Origin: Aspidapion aeneum
Taxonomy: Eukaryota; Arthropoda; Insecta; Coleoptera; Brentidae
Assembly: GCA_963576565.1 (NCBI GenBank)
Contig: OY755047.1
Span: forward strand, 28,991,351-29,055,350
Length of the DNA: 64,000 nucleotides
Direction: 5' to 3'
The notes under the pieces: generated by a model
The model's input: the letters and a program-made list of their open reading frames with translations, nothing else
What the model was told of the DNA's origin: nothing
Database searches by the model: none
Position numbers and translations under genes: made by a program
In this document: in pieces, positions 11,479-22,870 of the stretch
Position numbering within the stretch: the stretch's first letter is position 1
Layout of the letters: every line of letters begins with the position of its first letter

Positions 11479-11882
11479 ATTTATATATATTTCCATACCC
11501 TCCCTTTCTTCAATTTTTTTTCGCCTGTCGTCAGGATTTTCTCTTACTGGAGGTTTGGGGTTTGACATATACTCGGGTTGAGATTCAAATAGCTGAGGTA
11601 TTGCCCCATTGTTTAACTTAGGGAATGTTAGTGGCACCTCCTTTTGTACTCCCTCTTTATCCCTAATTATCTCGGTTCTAACAACATCACTTATGTCAAA
11701 ATGTTTCCAACAAACCACTGAAGATACAGTCACAACATAGTCTTCTCTGTGTATGGCCTGAAGCCAAGCATTTTATTTTTTAGGTCATTTTCTTTGCTAA
11801 AGGTTGTTTTGTGACCCTCTTCATTAATCGTAGATGCATCGTTACTTTTGCAACCGGGTGCCCAACACTTTCGCGGCATGTT
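11440..11882 (-). pseudogene. THAP domain exon of a P-like transposase, frameshifted
   Basis: It starts PRKCWAPGCKSNDAST, continues with ENDLKNKMLGF, then shifts frame to REDYVVTVSSVVCWKHFDIS and LTFPKLNNGAIP. C-x4-C and C-x2-H ligands and the PKL..GA.P box fit a P-element THAP module. A frameshift near 11730 and truncation by the RTE fragment make it non-functional. The portion below about 11480 is RTE sequence. Confidence 0.6.
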
Positions 11883-12243
11883 TAAAATTTAAAAAAAAAA
11901 ACAGGCCAAAAATTCCAAACAAAAACAAACATCTAACCTCACTTATTACCGGTGTACAAAAGGTCTTTTTTACACAGCTTTTATTAAGTAGGTAATATAA
12001 TTTTAAGTTCAACACACATCTCACTAAAACCAGAACAGTTGTTTTATTTGGTAACGCGATTTGAAATATACTAAAAGTTAAAAAAAAACATTATCTGCGC
12101 GGAAACGGCCAGTAACTAGCGTGGTGGGCGACGCACGTGGACGAAAATGACTGGCCTCCACGCTGTGTTGCCGTTTCTTCTGGTTCGTGGCTCGTTAGTT
12201 TACGAAGGCTGCGGTATAGGTATATCTTTTAATATTGATAACA

Positions 12244-12470
12244 GAGCAAATATAGGTAAATCAAAAAAAAAAAAATAGATGAAATCCATTCATTTATTCA
12301 ACGACTGAAACGACAGCTAACCATGGAAACTAAGTCCATGGCGTGGCGGGACGAAAACGTTCCCCGGTCTATAAGGAAGAAAGACATTTTGTCACTGTTC
12401 AACCAGACTATGCTATCACCGTCTCCACGGCGTCGCATTGGTTCGAAACCGAAAACAAAGTATAATAGCC
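12244..12470 (+). repeat. SINE-like 225-bp repeat
   Basis: Shared with 33286-33507 (GGAAACTAAGTCC, CGGTCTATAAGGAAGAAA, CCAGACTATGCTATCACC). It contains GGTTCGAAACC, like a Pol III B box, but no convincing A box at the right distance. Confidence 0.4.
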
Positions 12471-13480
12471 AAGTTTAGAAAAACATTTGCAAACTAGTAA
12501 GAACCTTTCGTTTTGAAATTTGTACTGGAGAACTTGGCTTTACTTTTATCTCAATTCTTTTTACGGAATACCAATTTCGCTTTTTTTAAATAAAATGTTT
12601 TTGTTATGATTTAATTTCTTTTTTAAAGGAATTGGATAATAATTAATTTTTCAAGTGGTAAAATATGCGGAATATTGTTCAAAGCATTTTTTGGCTTATT
12701 TAAAATTTTGAGGTTTGTTATTTTTTCCCATGGTTTTATCATAGTTCCTATCAGCCTTCCAAAGCTCAGCTCTCTAGCGTTTCTGGAAGTGGACAATGTT
12801 ATTTTTACATAACTTTACATTTATAGGGGAGAGATATAAATGAAAAATTTGGTGTTTTTAAATTTTTTCCTATAATTTTATCATAGAGCCTTACAGTCTT
12901 AAAAAACTCAGCTCCCTAGCGTTTCTGGAAGTGGGCAGTGTTAGTTTTATATACCTTTACATTTATTGGGGAGGGAAGTAAATTATTATTTTGGGGTGTT
13001 TTAATTTTTGTACATAGTTTTTTTATAGTTTCTATCGGCCTTCCAAAGCTCAGCTCTCTAGCGTTTCTGGAAGTGGGCAATGTTACTTTTACATTACTTT
13101 ACATTTATATGGGAGGGAAGTAAATTATAATTTTAAGGTTTTTTAAATTTTTTCCTATAGTTTTATCATAGATCCTATCAGTCTGCCAAACCTCATCTCT
13201 CTAGCGTTTCTGGAAGTGGGCAATGTTACTTTTATATAACTTTACATGTATAGGGGAGGGAAGTAAATTGCAATTTTGGAGTATTTTGAATTTTTCCAGG
13301 GGTTTGGTCATAATTTCTATCAGTCTGCCAGATTTCTGCTTTGTAGCATGTCTAGAATTATACATGAGTGAGTGAGTGAGAGGCAATTTCGACGTTTTTT
13401 GAAATTTCGTAACTACTTTATGGAAGTCCATGAAACTTGAAGGGGTTGTTAACACTATGAAGATCTACGACTGTGCAAAG
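12460..13480. repeat. Large dispersed repeat with about five 125-135 bp tandem units
   Basis: Units contain CTAGCGTTTCTGGAAGTGGG, ACATAACTTTACAT and TAGGGGAGGGAAGTAAAT (12740-13330). They are preceded by GCCAAGTTTAGAAAAACATT and followed by GAGTGAGTGAGTGAG and TTTCGACGTTTTTTGAAATT. The same order recurs at 22870-23770. Confidence 0.75.
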
Positions 13481-13815
13481 TTTGAGATTCGTAGCTCATT
13501 CCGAAGTAGAGTTTTAGATAGGTCAAATATAGGCTGAAATGTTGCAGGAAAAGATGGTACAGCAACGCGAACTTGGCGAGGCACTGCGGTGCCCTCATAT
13601 AGATCACCCTGTACCTGTACGTATTTTTCTCACAAAAAAGTTAATAAAAACAAACAAAATATCAACCACTGAATTCCATAACTGTATAGTATGGACGTCA
13701 ATGGTACGTATTATCACTTTCTTTTTAAATTAAGGTTAAACAAAATACAAATTTTGTTTATAATTGGATTTTATATGGAATAAACAGATCCTTGGGTTAA
13801 AATTTCGTTGCGGAA

Positions 13816-14655
13816 TACGAGGGTTGTCGTTTAAGTTTTGCATATACAGCTGGAATAAAACAGTAGATAACTTTGGAATACTTTATTGTTTCTCGAAGTA
13901 TTCTCCACAAAAATTAATGCACTTTTGCATGCGTTCAAATCAGTTGTCAAAGCTGTAATTCCACTCGTTTGATGGTTCTGTCAAAATTGCATTCTGGAAG
14001 GTGTCGACTGCTTCCTCTGGCGATTGAAATCTTTGACCACGCAGTCCATTCTTGATGTTCAGAAAAGTATAGAAATCGTTGGGACATATGGAGGATGGTC
14101 CGACAATTCGACGTTCTGTTGGGTTAAAAATGCAATGGTTTTTTGTGCTTTATGCGAACTTGTATTGTCTTAGCGGTGGATGATTCGTGTTTCGGGATTC
14201 GTTTTTTGAAGCTCAGCAATGACTTTCGACAAACAAATGGTGATGTACCAATCGGCAGTAACAGTCCTTTGATCTTCCAGAGGAATTGTTGCTTTTGAGA
14301 CAAATTTTGCGACCAGCTTTTTCGATATACTTTGAGAATGGATAACTTTTGTTAGCTTTTCTTCATCTTGGAAGAGTTTTCTGACACCCTAGCTTCTTTC
14401 TATATTTCGGTTAACAGATACGGTATTCAGCGGGAAACTAATTCTTCATGCAGATTGAGGTCTTTGAAATCCTGAAATGAAGCCTTAATCTCGCGTGTCG
14501 ATCTTATGTGATGAGCATGCGTACAGCATTGATATTTTCCTCCATTTTTGGTGCATCTGGCCTTAAATCGTCGCTAAGGTAAATACGTCCACGCTGGAAT
14601 TCTCCAAACCAACGAGAAAATGTCGACTGATATGGTGACCTGAAAACTTCATAAA
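13816..14655 (-). pseudogene. Mariner element, copy 3
   Basis: It starts with TACGAGGGTTGTCG at 13816, includes the transposase 3' end shared with copy 2 and the middle shared with copy 1, and ends with the N-terminal block SRWFGEFQRGRIYLSDDLRP near 14570-14640. Many frameshifts are present. It is the most complete mariner in the window and shows that copies 1-3 are one family. Confidence 0.75.
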
Positions 14656-15078
14656 TTCTATTCAGCGATTCAGGAGCTATCGTGGTCCGGCGAGAGATAC
14701 ACACACGGACGGACAGACGTCACGACGCTAAGGTAGGTCAAAATACATTCAAATTACACATTTCCGGCGTTATCTCGAAAAAAAGTAATCAAAAACAGTA
14801 CCCTCTAGCCGTTGTTGCGTAGGCTAGGAAGGTAAAAATATATATAGCTTTTAAACCACAAAATATAATCTCAAAAAATGTCAAAAGTGTTAAAGAAACT
14901 TTGCTGGAATCCACCGTTTGAGAAAACTCGGAAAAACTGCTTTCATCAGCAAAAAATAAGATTACAGGGTAACTCAAACTGGTACTATTGAAGAGGCAGT
15001 TTTTCTTTATCTTCTCTGGAAGCACATAACCCACGTAGAAACAAAATTTCTGACTTCCATCGTTTTTATTTAGTTTAA

Positions 15079-15120
15079 ACACGACGTTTCGGTTTGTGAG
15101 TATCTCTAACCGTTTTCAAG
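15079..15120 (-). ncRNA. Hammerhead-like segment of the Penelope remnant
   Basis: Minus strand: CTTGAAAAC, stem GGTT...AACC, then GAAACGTCG. The layout resembles Penelope-associated hammerheads, but the first core block is degenerate. Confidence 0.35.
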
Positions 15121-15439
15121 TGTAAACTAAACAATCCAGTCTACAGGCTACTACTTATAATACTTGGTGTGCAGTGAGGTGTGACGGTCAGCCCCCTTTT
15201 TTAATCCTAGATGCTTGTTTTCCTTAAGCAGTTGTCTCCATATGTTTGGTATGTCCATGCTTGGTTGAATGAAAACTTCTTTATTTTGCATTATAAACGC
15301 AATTTTAATAAACTTTAGTTTTCGCCAAATGCTTATGCTTATGCAAAACTTTATATTCTGATTTATTGAATCCGGGATCATTTGACCATGCATGATTCAC
15401 TTAACCGGATTTTTCAATATCCCCTAATTGGGTACTTTA

Positions 15440-15515
15440 CTCTAACCTGAAGAGGGCTTTTCGTTTCACCTACATATGCATTACCACACTCACACGAGAT
15501 TTGGTAAATACATTC
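15440..15515 (-). pseudogene. GIY-YIG endonuclease fragment of a Penelope-like element
   Basis: CIYQISCECGNAYVGET keeps the Y-Q-I and Y-V-G core of the GIY-YIG fold with the cysteine pair typical of Penelope proteins. The frame is short and not part of a long ORF. Confidence 0.6.
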
Positions 15516-15583
15516 TTTATTATTTGAGAGATTTTTTTTGGTAACAAAACTCCTTATCGTATTTCCCGATTAAAATAATGTTA

Positions 15584-15768
15584 CAGTCGAACCTCTATAA
15601 CTCGAACCTGAAGGGACAACCAAAACAGTTCGAGTTATGGAGAGTTCGAGTTATAGAAACTCGAGTTACATAGGTTAAAATACATGTAAAAAGTGCAGGG
15701 ACCGCTTCAAAGGTTCGAGGTATAGAGGGGTTCGAGTTGTAGAGGTTCGAGTTAGAGAGGTTCGACTG
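15584..15768. mobile_element. Pogo-like MITE, third copy, inside the Penelope remnant
   Basis: CAGTCGAACCTC to GAGGTTCGACTG between TA dinucleotides; inverted relative to the 3.3 kb copies in its asymmetric centre (GTGCAGGGACCG). Confidence 0.75.
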
Positions 15769-16424
15769 TATATTATAGTGTTTGGATTAGTCTTATGTTT
15801 TCCTGAAATCCCTTGAAGACATGGAATGTTAATAAAACCCAACGAATTATTATTTTGAGAATTTGCTACATTTGGTTAAAAATATATAAATATTTACGGC
15901 TCTACTAATAAAAACTTCTTATACTGATTACACTTCAAATTTAGGTACTGTCCCGTGTGTGTAGTTTTCCTATATACAGTGGTTTGAATGTTTCTGTCTA
16001 TTCGTTTGACAAGAACATCGAAAGAGATACTTACTAACCAAAACGTCGTGTTTAAAATAAATAAAGAAAATGGTTCAAAATTTTATTTCTACTCAATCAT
16101 TGTCTACGAGTTTCAAACAAAGACCTAACCCAAGTTCTCAATTTGGACCACCCTGTACATAAGGATCACCTTGTTAATTTATCGACATATTATTATAATA
16201 TACAAAGTCAATCAAGTACCCAGTACCTACCATTTATGTTATGATTAACCAAGAAAAGTTGATTAAAAAAACTTTTAAAAATAAAAACAAATCATTGCAC
16301 GTTCATCCTTTTAAATAAAAACAAACATGTTACAGGGTTAACCCTGTTCAGATCATACAACTTTTCCAAGCATCCAAAAAAGTTGAGGGCTATTCCGAGC
16401 CCGTTTTATTTGAGACAACCTCTA

Positions 16425-17661
16425 CAGGGTGTCCCAAAAGTCCGAGGCCATCCAAATATCTTCTGAACTATTGAGGGTAACTGAACCATATTTAACACAA
16501 ATCGATAACGTCATGAAATCTATTTTATAAAATGGCCGTTGTGCCACCCCTACATTGGGGGCGGCATTGGGGCGGTAAACTTAATTTTTTTTTTAAATTG
16601 AAAAGTGAAACCTCGTTTTAAAGCTCTTCAAAAAACAAAAATAAGACATAACTGTCAATTGACACTGTCAAATCTGTCAAGAGCTATAGACTGTCAAACC
16701 TAATGTTTTCAGTTTCTCTTAAAATTCATAAGTTTGTTGTTTTAAACAAAAACCCTATTAAGTGATATCTTGTTTGAAAGCTCTCTGAATAACCTAAATG
16801 TTGACCTAACTGGCCCTTACCTATGTAAAATGTGTCAAATTCTATCTACTGTCAATCTTATTATTTTACCATTTTTTACAAATTTCAGAAGTTTTGTCTA
16901 ACCATAACGATAGCTTGTTCAAAAAATCTTTCAAAAATTAATAGTTGAGGTAACTGTCACCCCTTTACGCCAAACATATTTTTATCTATTGTTTGACAAA
17001 CTTCTGTTTGAAGTGTTTAAAATGCCACAATCAAGTGAAGATAAAGGCGAACAAGGTGTTATAGGGAACATTCTTCTCAGCAATGCGTTTACCGACAGAC
17101 TGTGTCCCCTAAAAAAATAATTTCAACTTTCTCTTCATTTGATTGTGGCATCTTAAAACATTTCAAACTGAAGTTTGTCAAAAAATAAAGAAAACACGTT
17201 TGGCGTAAATAAGTGACAGTTACGTCAACATGTTAGTTTTTGAAACACCTTTCGAAAAAGCTATGGTAAGACACACACAAGAGTTTGTTAAAAATTGTAA
17301 AGGAAAGAGTTTGACAGTCGATAAGTTTTGACGCGTTTGACATAGGTAAGTTAAGTCGAGATGTTGGTTTGTCAAAGACCTTTCAAAAAAGATATCAGTC
17401 CATAGGGTTTTTATTTAAAACAGCGACCTTGTTAGTTTTGAAAAAAATTAAAAAATTAAATTTGCCAGTCTATAGTGTTTGACAGATTTGACACCAACAA
17501 TTGACAGTTATTATAAAATATTGGTTTTTTTAAAGACCTTTAAAATTCCCGTCTTTCATAAAATAGATATCTTGATGCTATCGATTAATGCCAAATATGG
17601 TTCGGTTATCTTTAATAGCTCAGAAGAAATTTGTGTGGACTCGAACTTTTGGGACACCTTG
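16425..17661. mobile_element. 1.24 kb foldback element
   Basis: The ends CAGGGTGTCCCAAAAGTCCG and CGAACTTTTGGGACACCTTG are flanked by TA. The outer 85 bp are clear inverted repeats, and inverted similarity continues through nearly the whole element to a centre near 17075 (GCCACAATCAAGTGAAGAT / CTTCATTTGATTGTGGC). No ORF. Confidence 0.75.
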
Positions 17662-17699
17662 TATATATATTTGAAATCAGAAAAAAAAAATTAAAAACA

Positions 17700-19180
17700 G
17701 GGTGTTTTTTACAAAAAATTGAAACCTAGGTACGGAACGTTTTTTTTAAAACTAATTTTGGCTCTCATAGACTAAAAAAAAATATTTATTGAAAGCCTAT
17801 TTAAGCTTTTTAAATTTAGGTCTGAAACCACTTTAAGTTATCCATTAAATAGTAGAAAGCAAAACAAGAAATTGAAACACGAAAATGTCGCGAAGGTAAC
17901 GGGTCACTAGAGGTTTGTCCAGTTTTTAAATACAAATATGCCCTTCAAAGTGATGGAGTTAATAACTGAAAGTTACTTTTTATAAACATTTAAAGTTTCT
18001 AAATTTGTAAACATATAGCTTTTGTTATATATAATCCACAGAAAATTAAATAACAAATAAAATAATTTGTCACAAGAAATATGTCCCAGGCCGTAACAGC
18101 CAATTTTGGCGCAAAGAAAATTTATTCCATCCGGCAACTCAGAGTTTTAGGATGAATAGTAGTGGGTTATAGAAAACCGCGACGCACAATGTCGGAGAGT
18201 TTTTGAATTATTGATAATATATCGTTATATTATCAATAACTTTAAAATTATTTAAAATTATTTGCATTGGAATCTTTTAAAGATGCAATTCAGTGTAACT
18301 TGTATTCGATTTGCTATACGTTTAGGGGTTGTGTGTACGTTACTATGTCACAAAAAACAACTTTTTTTTCGGTAAAATAAATATCTCCACTCAAACATAA
18401 GACCAATGTCACAAAAAACAACTTTTTTTCGGTAAAATAAATATGTCCACTCATACATAAGACCATAAGAACAAAAATTATGTATCCACATGTATCAGAG
18501 GTGAACGTTTTTAATATAGACTTGGTTGTATCCGAATTATTGCAAGTATAGGTAAAAAAACAAGTAAATTTTGATACACAAAAAATACGAAAACGCCGCA
18601 AAATTTTTTTATTATTATTTGATAAGTCGAAATTTTTATCTGACACATGGTCGTTCGAATTATCGAAGTTCGACTGTATTATTATTCGACTGTATTATTA
18701 TTCCTTAAAAGTAAATTAATGTCACTCAAGTGAAATATAATTTGTACTTGTGTATCATTTATAATTATTGTATTATTAGATTCTGTTGTATTAGGATCCC
18801 TAAAAAATAACAATAAAAACAAATGATGTTGTCCAGTGTTGGATGGGCTCAAACAAACCGGCCCTGGCAATTTTTTTTTATTCAACCCTTGCTACGACAC
18901 AAAATTTGTGTTATTTTTGTTTTTGATATTATGGAGGTGTTGTTATCAAATAACATGCTAATGTTAAAGGATGTAATTTGTATTTTGAGAAAAAAAACTT
19001 CATATAAACATCCTAACTTGTGAGATACAAGGTGTTTCAGAAAATCTCCTTTTCTATTAATATGTGATACTGCTCTAAATATTTTTGTAAGGTTTTATAT
19101 TCTATATGCCTATATTAAATTCTAAGTACCTATTACATAATTAATATCTAATTTTTTCACAAAATGAAAATTCAAAAAAA
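17700..19180. other. AT-rich stretch, no gene seen
   Basis: Contains a 60-bp tandem duplication (18345-18466, TCACAAAAAACAACTTTTTT, GGTAAAATAAATAT) and, at 18655-18678, a lone pogo-like end CGAAGTTCGACTG. The small ORFs have no recognisable family. Confidence 0.5.
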
Positions 19181-19224
19181 AATAAAAACGTCGCTTGGCC
19201 GCAAAATGCTAAAATGTAAAGAAA

Positions 19225-19790
19225 TTGTCCCATCGGTAACACGACTTGTCGCGTTCGGTAACGCTATTTTTCGATTTTAAAGAAATTGTCCCTGTGTTAC
19301 CGGTCGGGATATTAAATTTTATCTTTGAAATTTAGTTGGAAAATAGTGGTATTTATAATCTGACTTGATATTTTTGACCATTACCTATTTTTGTAATTTT
19401 GTTTTGTGCCATAAAATGGGTGATTTTTAATCTCTGTCCCTTCTGTAACACCTAAAATACCTGATATTTTTGTCAAGTTTCCAAGTCCAGTGTTCTCTTA
19501 ACCCAACTTTTGTGATTTTAAGTTGTCTTTTAAATACAATTTAAGTAAAATAATGAGTAATTTTTAAGATAATGTGTATTTCAATCATTTGTAAGGAAAA
19601 AATATTAGCAATACCTGAACAAAATATCTAAAAGTTTTTAAGAAATATTTTGCTAGTTATTTTAATAAAATTATTGCGCGGTGTGTTTTTTTTACTGAGT
19701 TTCTGAATAGCTATCTTATTTCTGGCATATTTTCACACATTTGATTTTGTTGAGTAATATGGCAAAAAATACCGCGTTACCGAAGGGATA
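19225..19790. repeat. Cluster of CGGTAAC / GTTACCG motifs
   Basis: CCCATCGGTAACAC, TTCGGTAACGC, CCCTGTGTTACCGG, CCCTTCTGTAACAC and GCGTTACCGAAGGG lie in 560 bp of AT-rich sequence, in both orientations. Confidence 0.5.
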
Positions 19791-20645
19791 AAAAAATTAC
19801 CATTCCAACAAAAACTTCTTATAGGAAACTCACATATTTCTTACTAACTTTTGGTGACACATAGTTTAAAGTCTGACACGTTGAGTTTACGATAATTTTT
19901 GCTAACAAAAACATTTACTTTTTTCAGCAAACATTTTGTTTGTTACAAAAAAAGTGCCATATGTCAAAAATTTTATAAGAGATTGACATAATGAAGGCAA
20001 AATTTGATAATGAGAAGAATTCCTAAAATACTGATATGATAAATATGATGAAATAGGGGAAAGGCTTGATCATTTTAAAAGATCTGACATCTTAGCCCGA
20101 TTTTTCATTAATTAAAGTCATATAATAAAGAATTACAGTCATTGTCAGATCTGGTCAGATTTTGAAGAATTGGCCCCAATATGTTATTGCTAGCATCAGA
20201 TTCTGACAGCGTTTTGAAAAATGTTGCAACTTTGTTTATTTAACCTACCAATCAATATTAATGAAAAAACGAGCCTGATAATTTTTGAGGCTATGACAAA
20301 TGTGACAACGGCGACTCGCTTAATTCAGAAGTATTGTCATCTGTCATGACGTCATGCTTACTGTAGTTATTTCTACCATGTCATTTGTTATTCACAAATA
20401 CGTTATAGCATAAATACATGTTCAAAGAATCGAAAAGTAAAGCGCTCATAGCTGGCTTTGGAAACAATAGGGTGTTTAACAGTAGTAAAAAATAAATATA
20501 TATTTATTTTTAGATATCTCTTTAGGTCTTGGGAATGCTAAAAACAAACTTTTTTGTTTAATTTTTTCTCAAATTCATAGTTCTCTTAATTAAATAAATT
20601 CATTAAATTAAAACAATTAGCCACGTGATTCAAAACAGGCGGTCT

Positions 20646-20670
20646 ACCAATCAGCTGCGAGTGACGTCAC
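20646..20670 (+). promoter_or_regulatory. CCAAT plus cAMP-response-element-like promoter motifs
   Basis: CCAAT at 20647 and a full palindromic TGACGTCA at 20662 lie about 140 bp before the ATG of the YqaJ-type exon. Another TGACGTCA occurs near 20344. Both motifs are common in core-proximal promoters; the assignment is inference from spacing. Confidence 0.35.
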
Positions 20671-20807
20671 AAAACAGTAAACGCCTCGAACCAACCTATT
20701 TTCTGTGTTCTTTTCTTATGGATGGTAACGTTTTCTTTGCTTTGAAGTGCGAATTATCGTCCTAAATTAGATTTTATTTTGTGTTTTGCTTATAAAAAAC
20801 ATTTTCA

Positions 20808-20935
20808 ATGGAAAACGGATTCTCCAAAGCCGATAGCTCCAACTTGCCAATGCTGAATTCCTTTATGGTGGCAGGCTTCTTTGCCAACAACAGTGATTTT
20901 TATTCTGCGGAATTTAGAAACGTTAAAATGTTGAT
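20808..20935 (+). CDS. First exon of a YqaJ/SWIM-type repeated insect protein
   Basis: An ATG at 20808 opens 42 codons with MENGFSKADSSNLPMLNSF and FFANNSDFYSAEFRNVKML, then a GTAAGT donor two bases into the next codon. FSK...LP.(V/L)..FM.A.FF..N.DF.SAEFR.VK matches, from memory, the N-terminus of a multicopy insect protein family with a SWIM-like zinc region and a YqaJ-type nuclease domain, thought to be transposon-derived. Later exons are not recognised in this window. A CCAAT and a CRE lie about 140 bp upstream, consistent with a real promoter, so this may be an expressed or recently mobile copy. Confidence 0.5.
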
Positions 20936-21174
20936 GTAAGTATTCGATGAGTTGTTTCGTATATAACTGAGTTTTTTTACGATATTCTTCGCGTACTTTT
21001 ACTCATTTAGATTTTGAGGTTAGGTTATATGTTTTGCTTTTTTGATTAATATACCACTTACAATAGATTCAATTAAATACCCAATCATTATTATTTTAAG
21101 CATTAAGAAACAATCAAAAATTGCAGGACAGGTAGGCAAAAAGTATACAACGAACAGCAATACTTGAAATACTG

Positions 21175-21330
21175 CATATTCCTGCGTAGGTACTGCCTAG
21201 TCCCGCCTATGCACTGCCTAGTCTTGCATATTCACTTCTGTCCTACATTTACCTTGCATGTGCACTGCCTAGTCCTGCATTTAGAGGTACTCCCTAGTCC
21301 TGCCTAATAACTGCCTAGCACCACCTAAAA
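21175..21330 (+). repeat. Short minisatellite ACTGCCTAGTCCTGC
   Basis: About five degenerate copies of ACTGCCTAGTCCTGC in 155 bp, within the presumed intron of the YqaJ-type gene. Confidence 0.7.
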
Positions 21331-21465
21331 ATTTGTACACCTTTTATAGTTGTTCACCCCTTGTAATAAACATAACCTCAAAAATTTCATCGTCATCTAC
21401 GAAATAGTTATATATAATATAGACAACGTGAGAAAAATTAATAGAAACAATTTAGTTATACTCAC

Positions 21466-21648
21466 ATCAAAGTGATCTTCACAAATGTAAAGTGAAGATG
21501 TATTAGATAAGGCCCTTGGATCTCTTCGAGCAAGTTCTAGCAACTTTTTTCGTTCTTTTACTGCTGTAGGTACATGAATAAATAGTTTTTCAGGTGTTTT
21601 TATGCTAGTATTCGAACACTGAGGCACTACACACCACTTATAGGACAT
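21466..21648 (-). CDS. First exon of a THAP zinc-finger protein
   Basis: The exon starts ATG at 21648 (MSYKWCVVPQCSNTSIKTPE), continues to SSLYICEDHFD and ends at a GTGAGT donor, 61 codons, phase 0. The C-x4-C near the start and C-x2-H near the end are the zinc ligands of the C2CH THAP fold; the phenylalanine/histidine-rich FIHVP and the EDHF ending fit the family. THAP domains are sequence-specific DNA binders found in host genes and P-element transposases. The next exon, with the AVPTLF-like box, is not seen. The exon is antisense to the presumed first intron of the YqaJ-type gene. Confidence 0.6.
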
Positions 21649-22055
21649 TGTTTTACATAAAAAACAGACCAAAAACAAATAAACACTTGAATGCCGTGTA
21701 TCTGTCCGCGAGTTTACTGCGCTGTGACGTAATTGCAACGCCATGCTAGAAATGAGCGTTTTAGCGGCAAATTCAAATCGGAAATTAGAAAACTTGATTT
21801 TAAATGTAGTCATGATAAGATATACTATTTTAATAATTTTGCGTAGCAACTTAGGGATCTATGTATCATTCTAAAGTGTTTTCTAAAATTTGTCAAATAC
21901 CCTATTGCAAAATTAAATTCGCGGATGCAAATTTTCAAGTGCGCATGCGTGTGTTTTGTCATGTAGACACACAGCTGCTTTGTGGGTGGAGGCCATATTG
22001 ACATTTTGCGGTGTTTTGCGTTTGTCATGTAAAATTATCTTTTTTACTGTGAAAA

Positions 22056-22110
22056 ATGGGAAATAATTCATGTAAAACATGTGCGGTTTGTGGACAAATG
22101 TCCGCGAGAA
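22056..22110 (+). CDS. Possible small first exon with cysteine pairs
   Basis: An ATG in weak context opens MGNNSCKTCAVCGQMSARS with three closely spaced cysteines, followed by GTAAGA. It could be the beginning of a zinc-finger (THAP-like) protein, or chance. No downstream exon is recognised; the plain ORF ends at 22136. Confidence 0.18.
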
Positions 22111-22129
22111 GTAAGAGAGTGCGATTCGA

Positions 22130-22870
22130 TAGATAACTACGCGTATTTTTCTTTATAATTTAAGGTATGTCCACAATAAATCTGCACAATTAGTTTTAGA
22201 AAAACTACAATTTTAATCCACCATTTGATAAATTTTCACCCAATAAACTAGTTTTTATGAAAAATAATAGACATAACCCTAAACATTTGACAATTATTTT
22301 TAATTAACGTAGTGACGTAACGGAGTATGTTCCAAAACCACCAAAGCTGACGCATGCGCAGTAACCGAAATCCTGTCTTCCCGAAAAAGGAACATTAAGA
22401 ATTAAATAGGGGTCCTGGCTTCAAGCATCGCATGTGAGAATGCATGGGTAGGCCCATGACATCATTACAAATGTTTATAATTTGGTCTTTAGTTGAGCTG
22501 GTTGTCAAGATATGATTCCTTTTTTCCTCTTAATTGGAACCATTTTTTGACCTTAATGGTTCAACCACCAGTATCTGTGTTTTCAAAACTAATAAACAAT
22601 AATTATTAAAACTAAACTAAATTTTTATTTCACCAAGAACCATAGTTACTACAACATTAAAGCAAATGTTTCTATAAAAAATATCATTTATTAAAGTTGT
22701 GCCAAAAATATTATTTATCAAAAAAGTTAAAGTTCCCAGGGTGTATAATTACAACAGTAGATATTGGACAAAAGTGTCAGGGATAAACTAGTGACAATAT
22801 TAGTAAAAAAATTATTGGTAAGTCAAAGATGATTTGTAGAATATTGAATCATAACAAAAAACATTTCATG
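22130..22870. other. AT-rich stretch, nothing recognised
   Basis: No repeat shared with the rest of the window and no coding pattern was seen. Confidence 0.4.

Larger units (their letters stand above)
10265..12226 (-). mobile_element. P/THAP-like transposon remnant with long terminal inverted repeats
   Basis: The left block (CACAGCCTTCGTAAACTAAC, GAGCCACGAACCAGAA) at 10270-10325 returns inverted at 12163-12226, a TIR of about 55 bp. Inside, the minus strand carries a THAP domain at 11882-11440, as in P-superfamily transposases. An RTE fragment is nested at 10815-11478. Confidence 0.6.
14780..16090 (-). mobile_element. Penelope-like element remnant
   Basis: Minus-strand translation around 15515-15440 gives YQISCECGNAYVGETKSPLQ, the GIY-YIG endonuclease signature of Penelope-like elements. 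A hammerhead-like segment lies downstream (15117-15079), and a related segment in inverted orientation ends the region (16010-16060). No reverse transcriptase motif is visible, so it is 5'-truncated. A pogo-like MITE is inserted at 15584-15768. Confidence 0.6.

Noticed and set aside
12244..12470. tRNA-derived SINE or tRNA gene
   Set aside because: A B-box-like GGTTCGAAACC is present, but no A box at the right spacing and no cloverleaf could be drawn; kept only as a SINE-like repeat.
18314..18646. 110-codon minus-strand ORF
   Set aside because: It spans a 60-bp tandem duplication, which explains its repeated peptide, and it matches no family.
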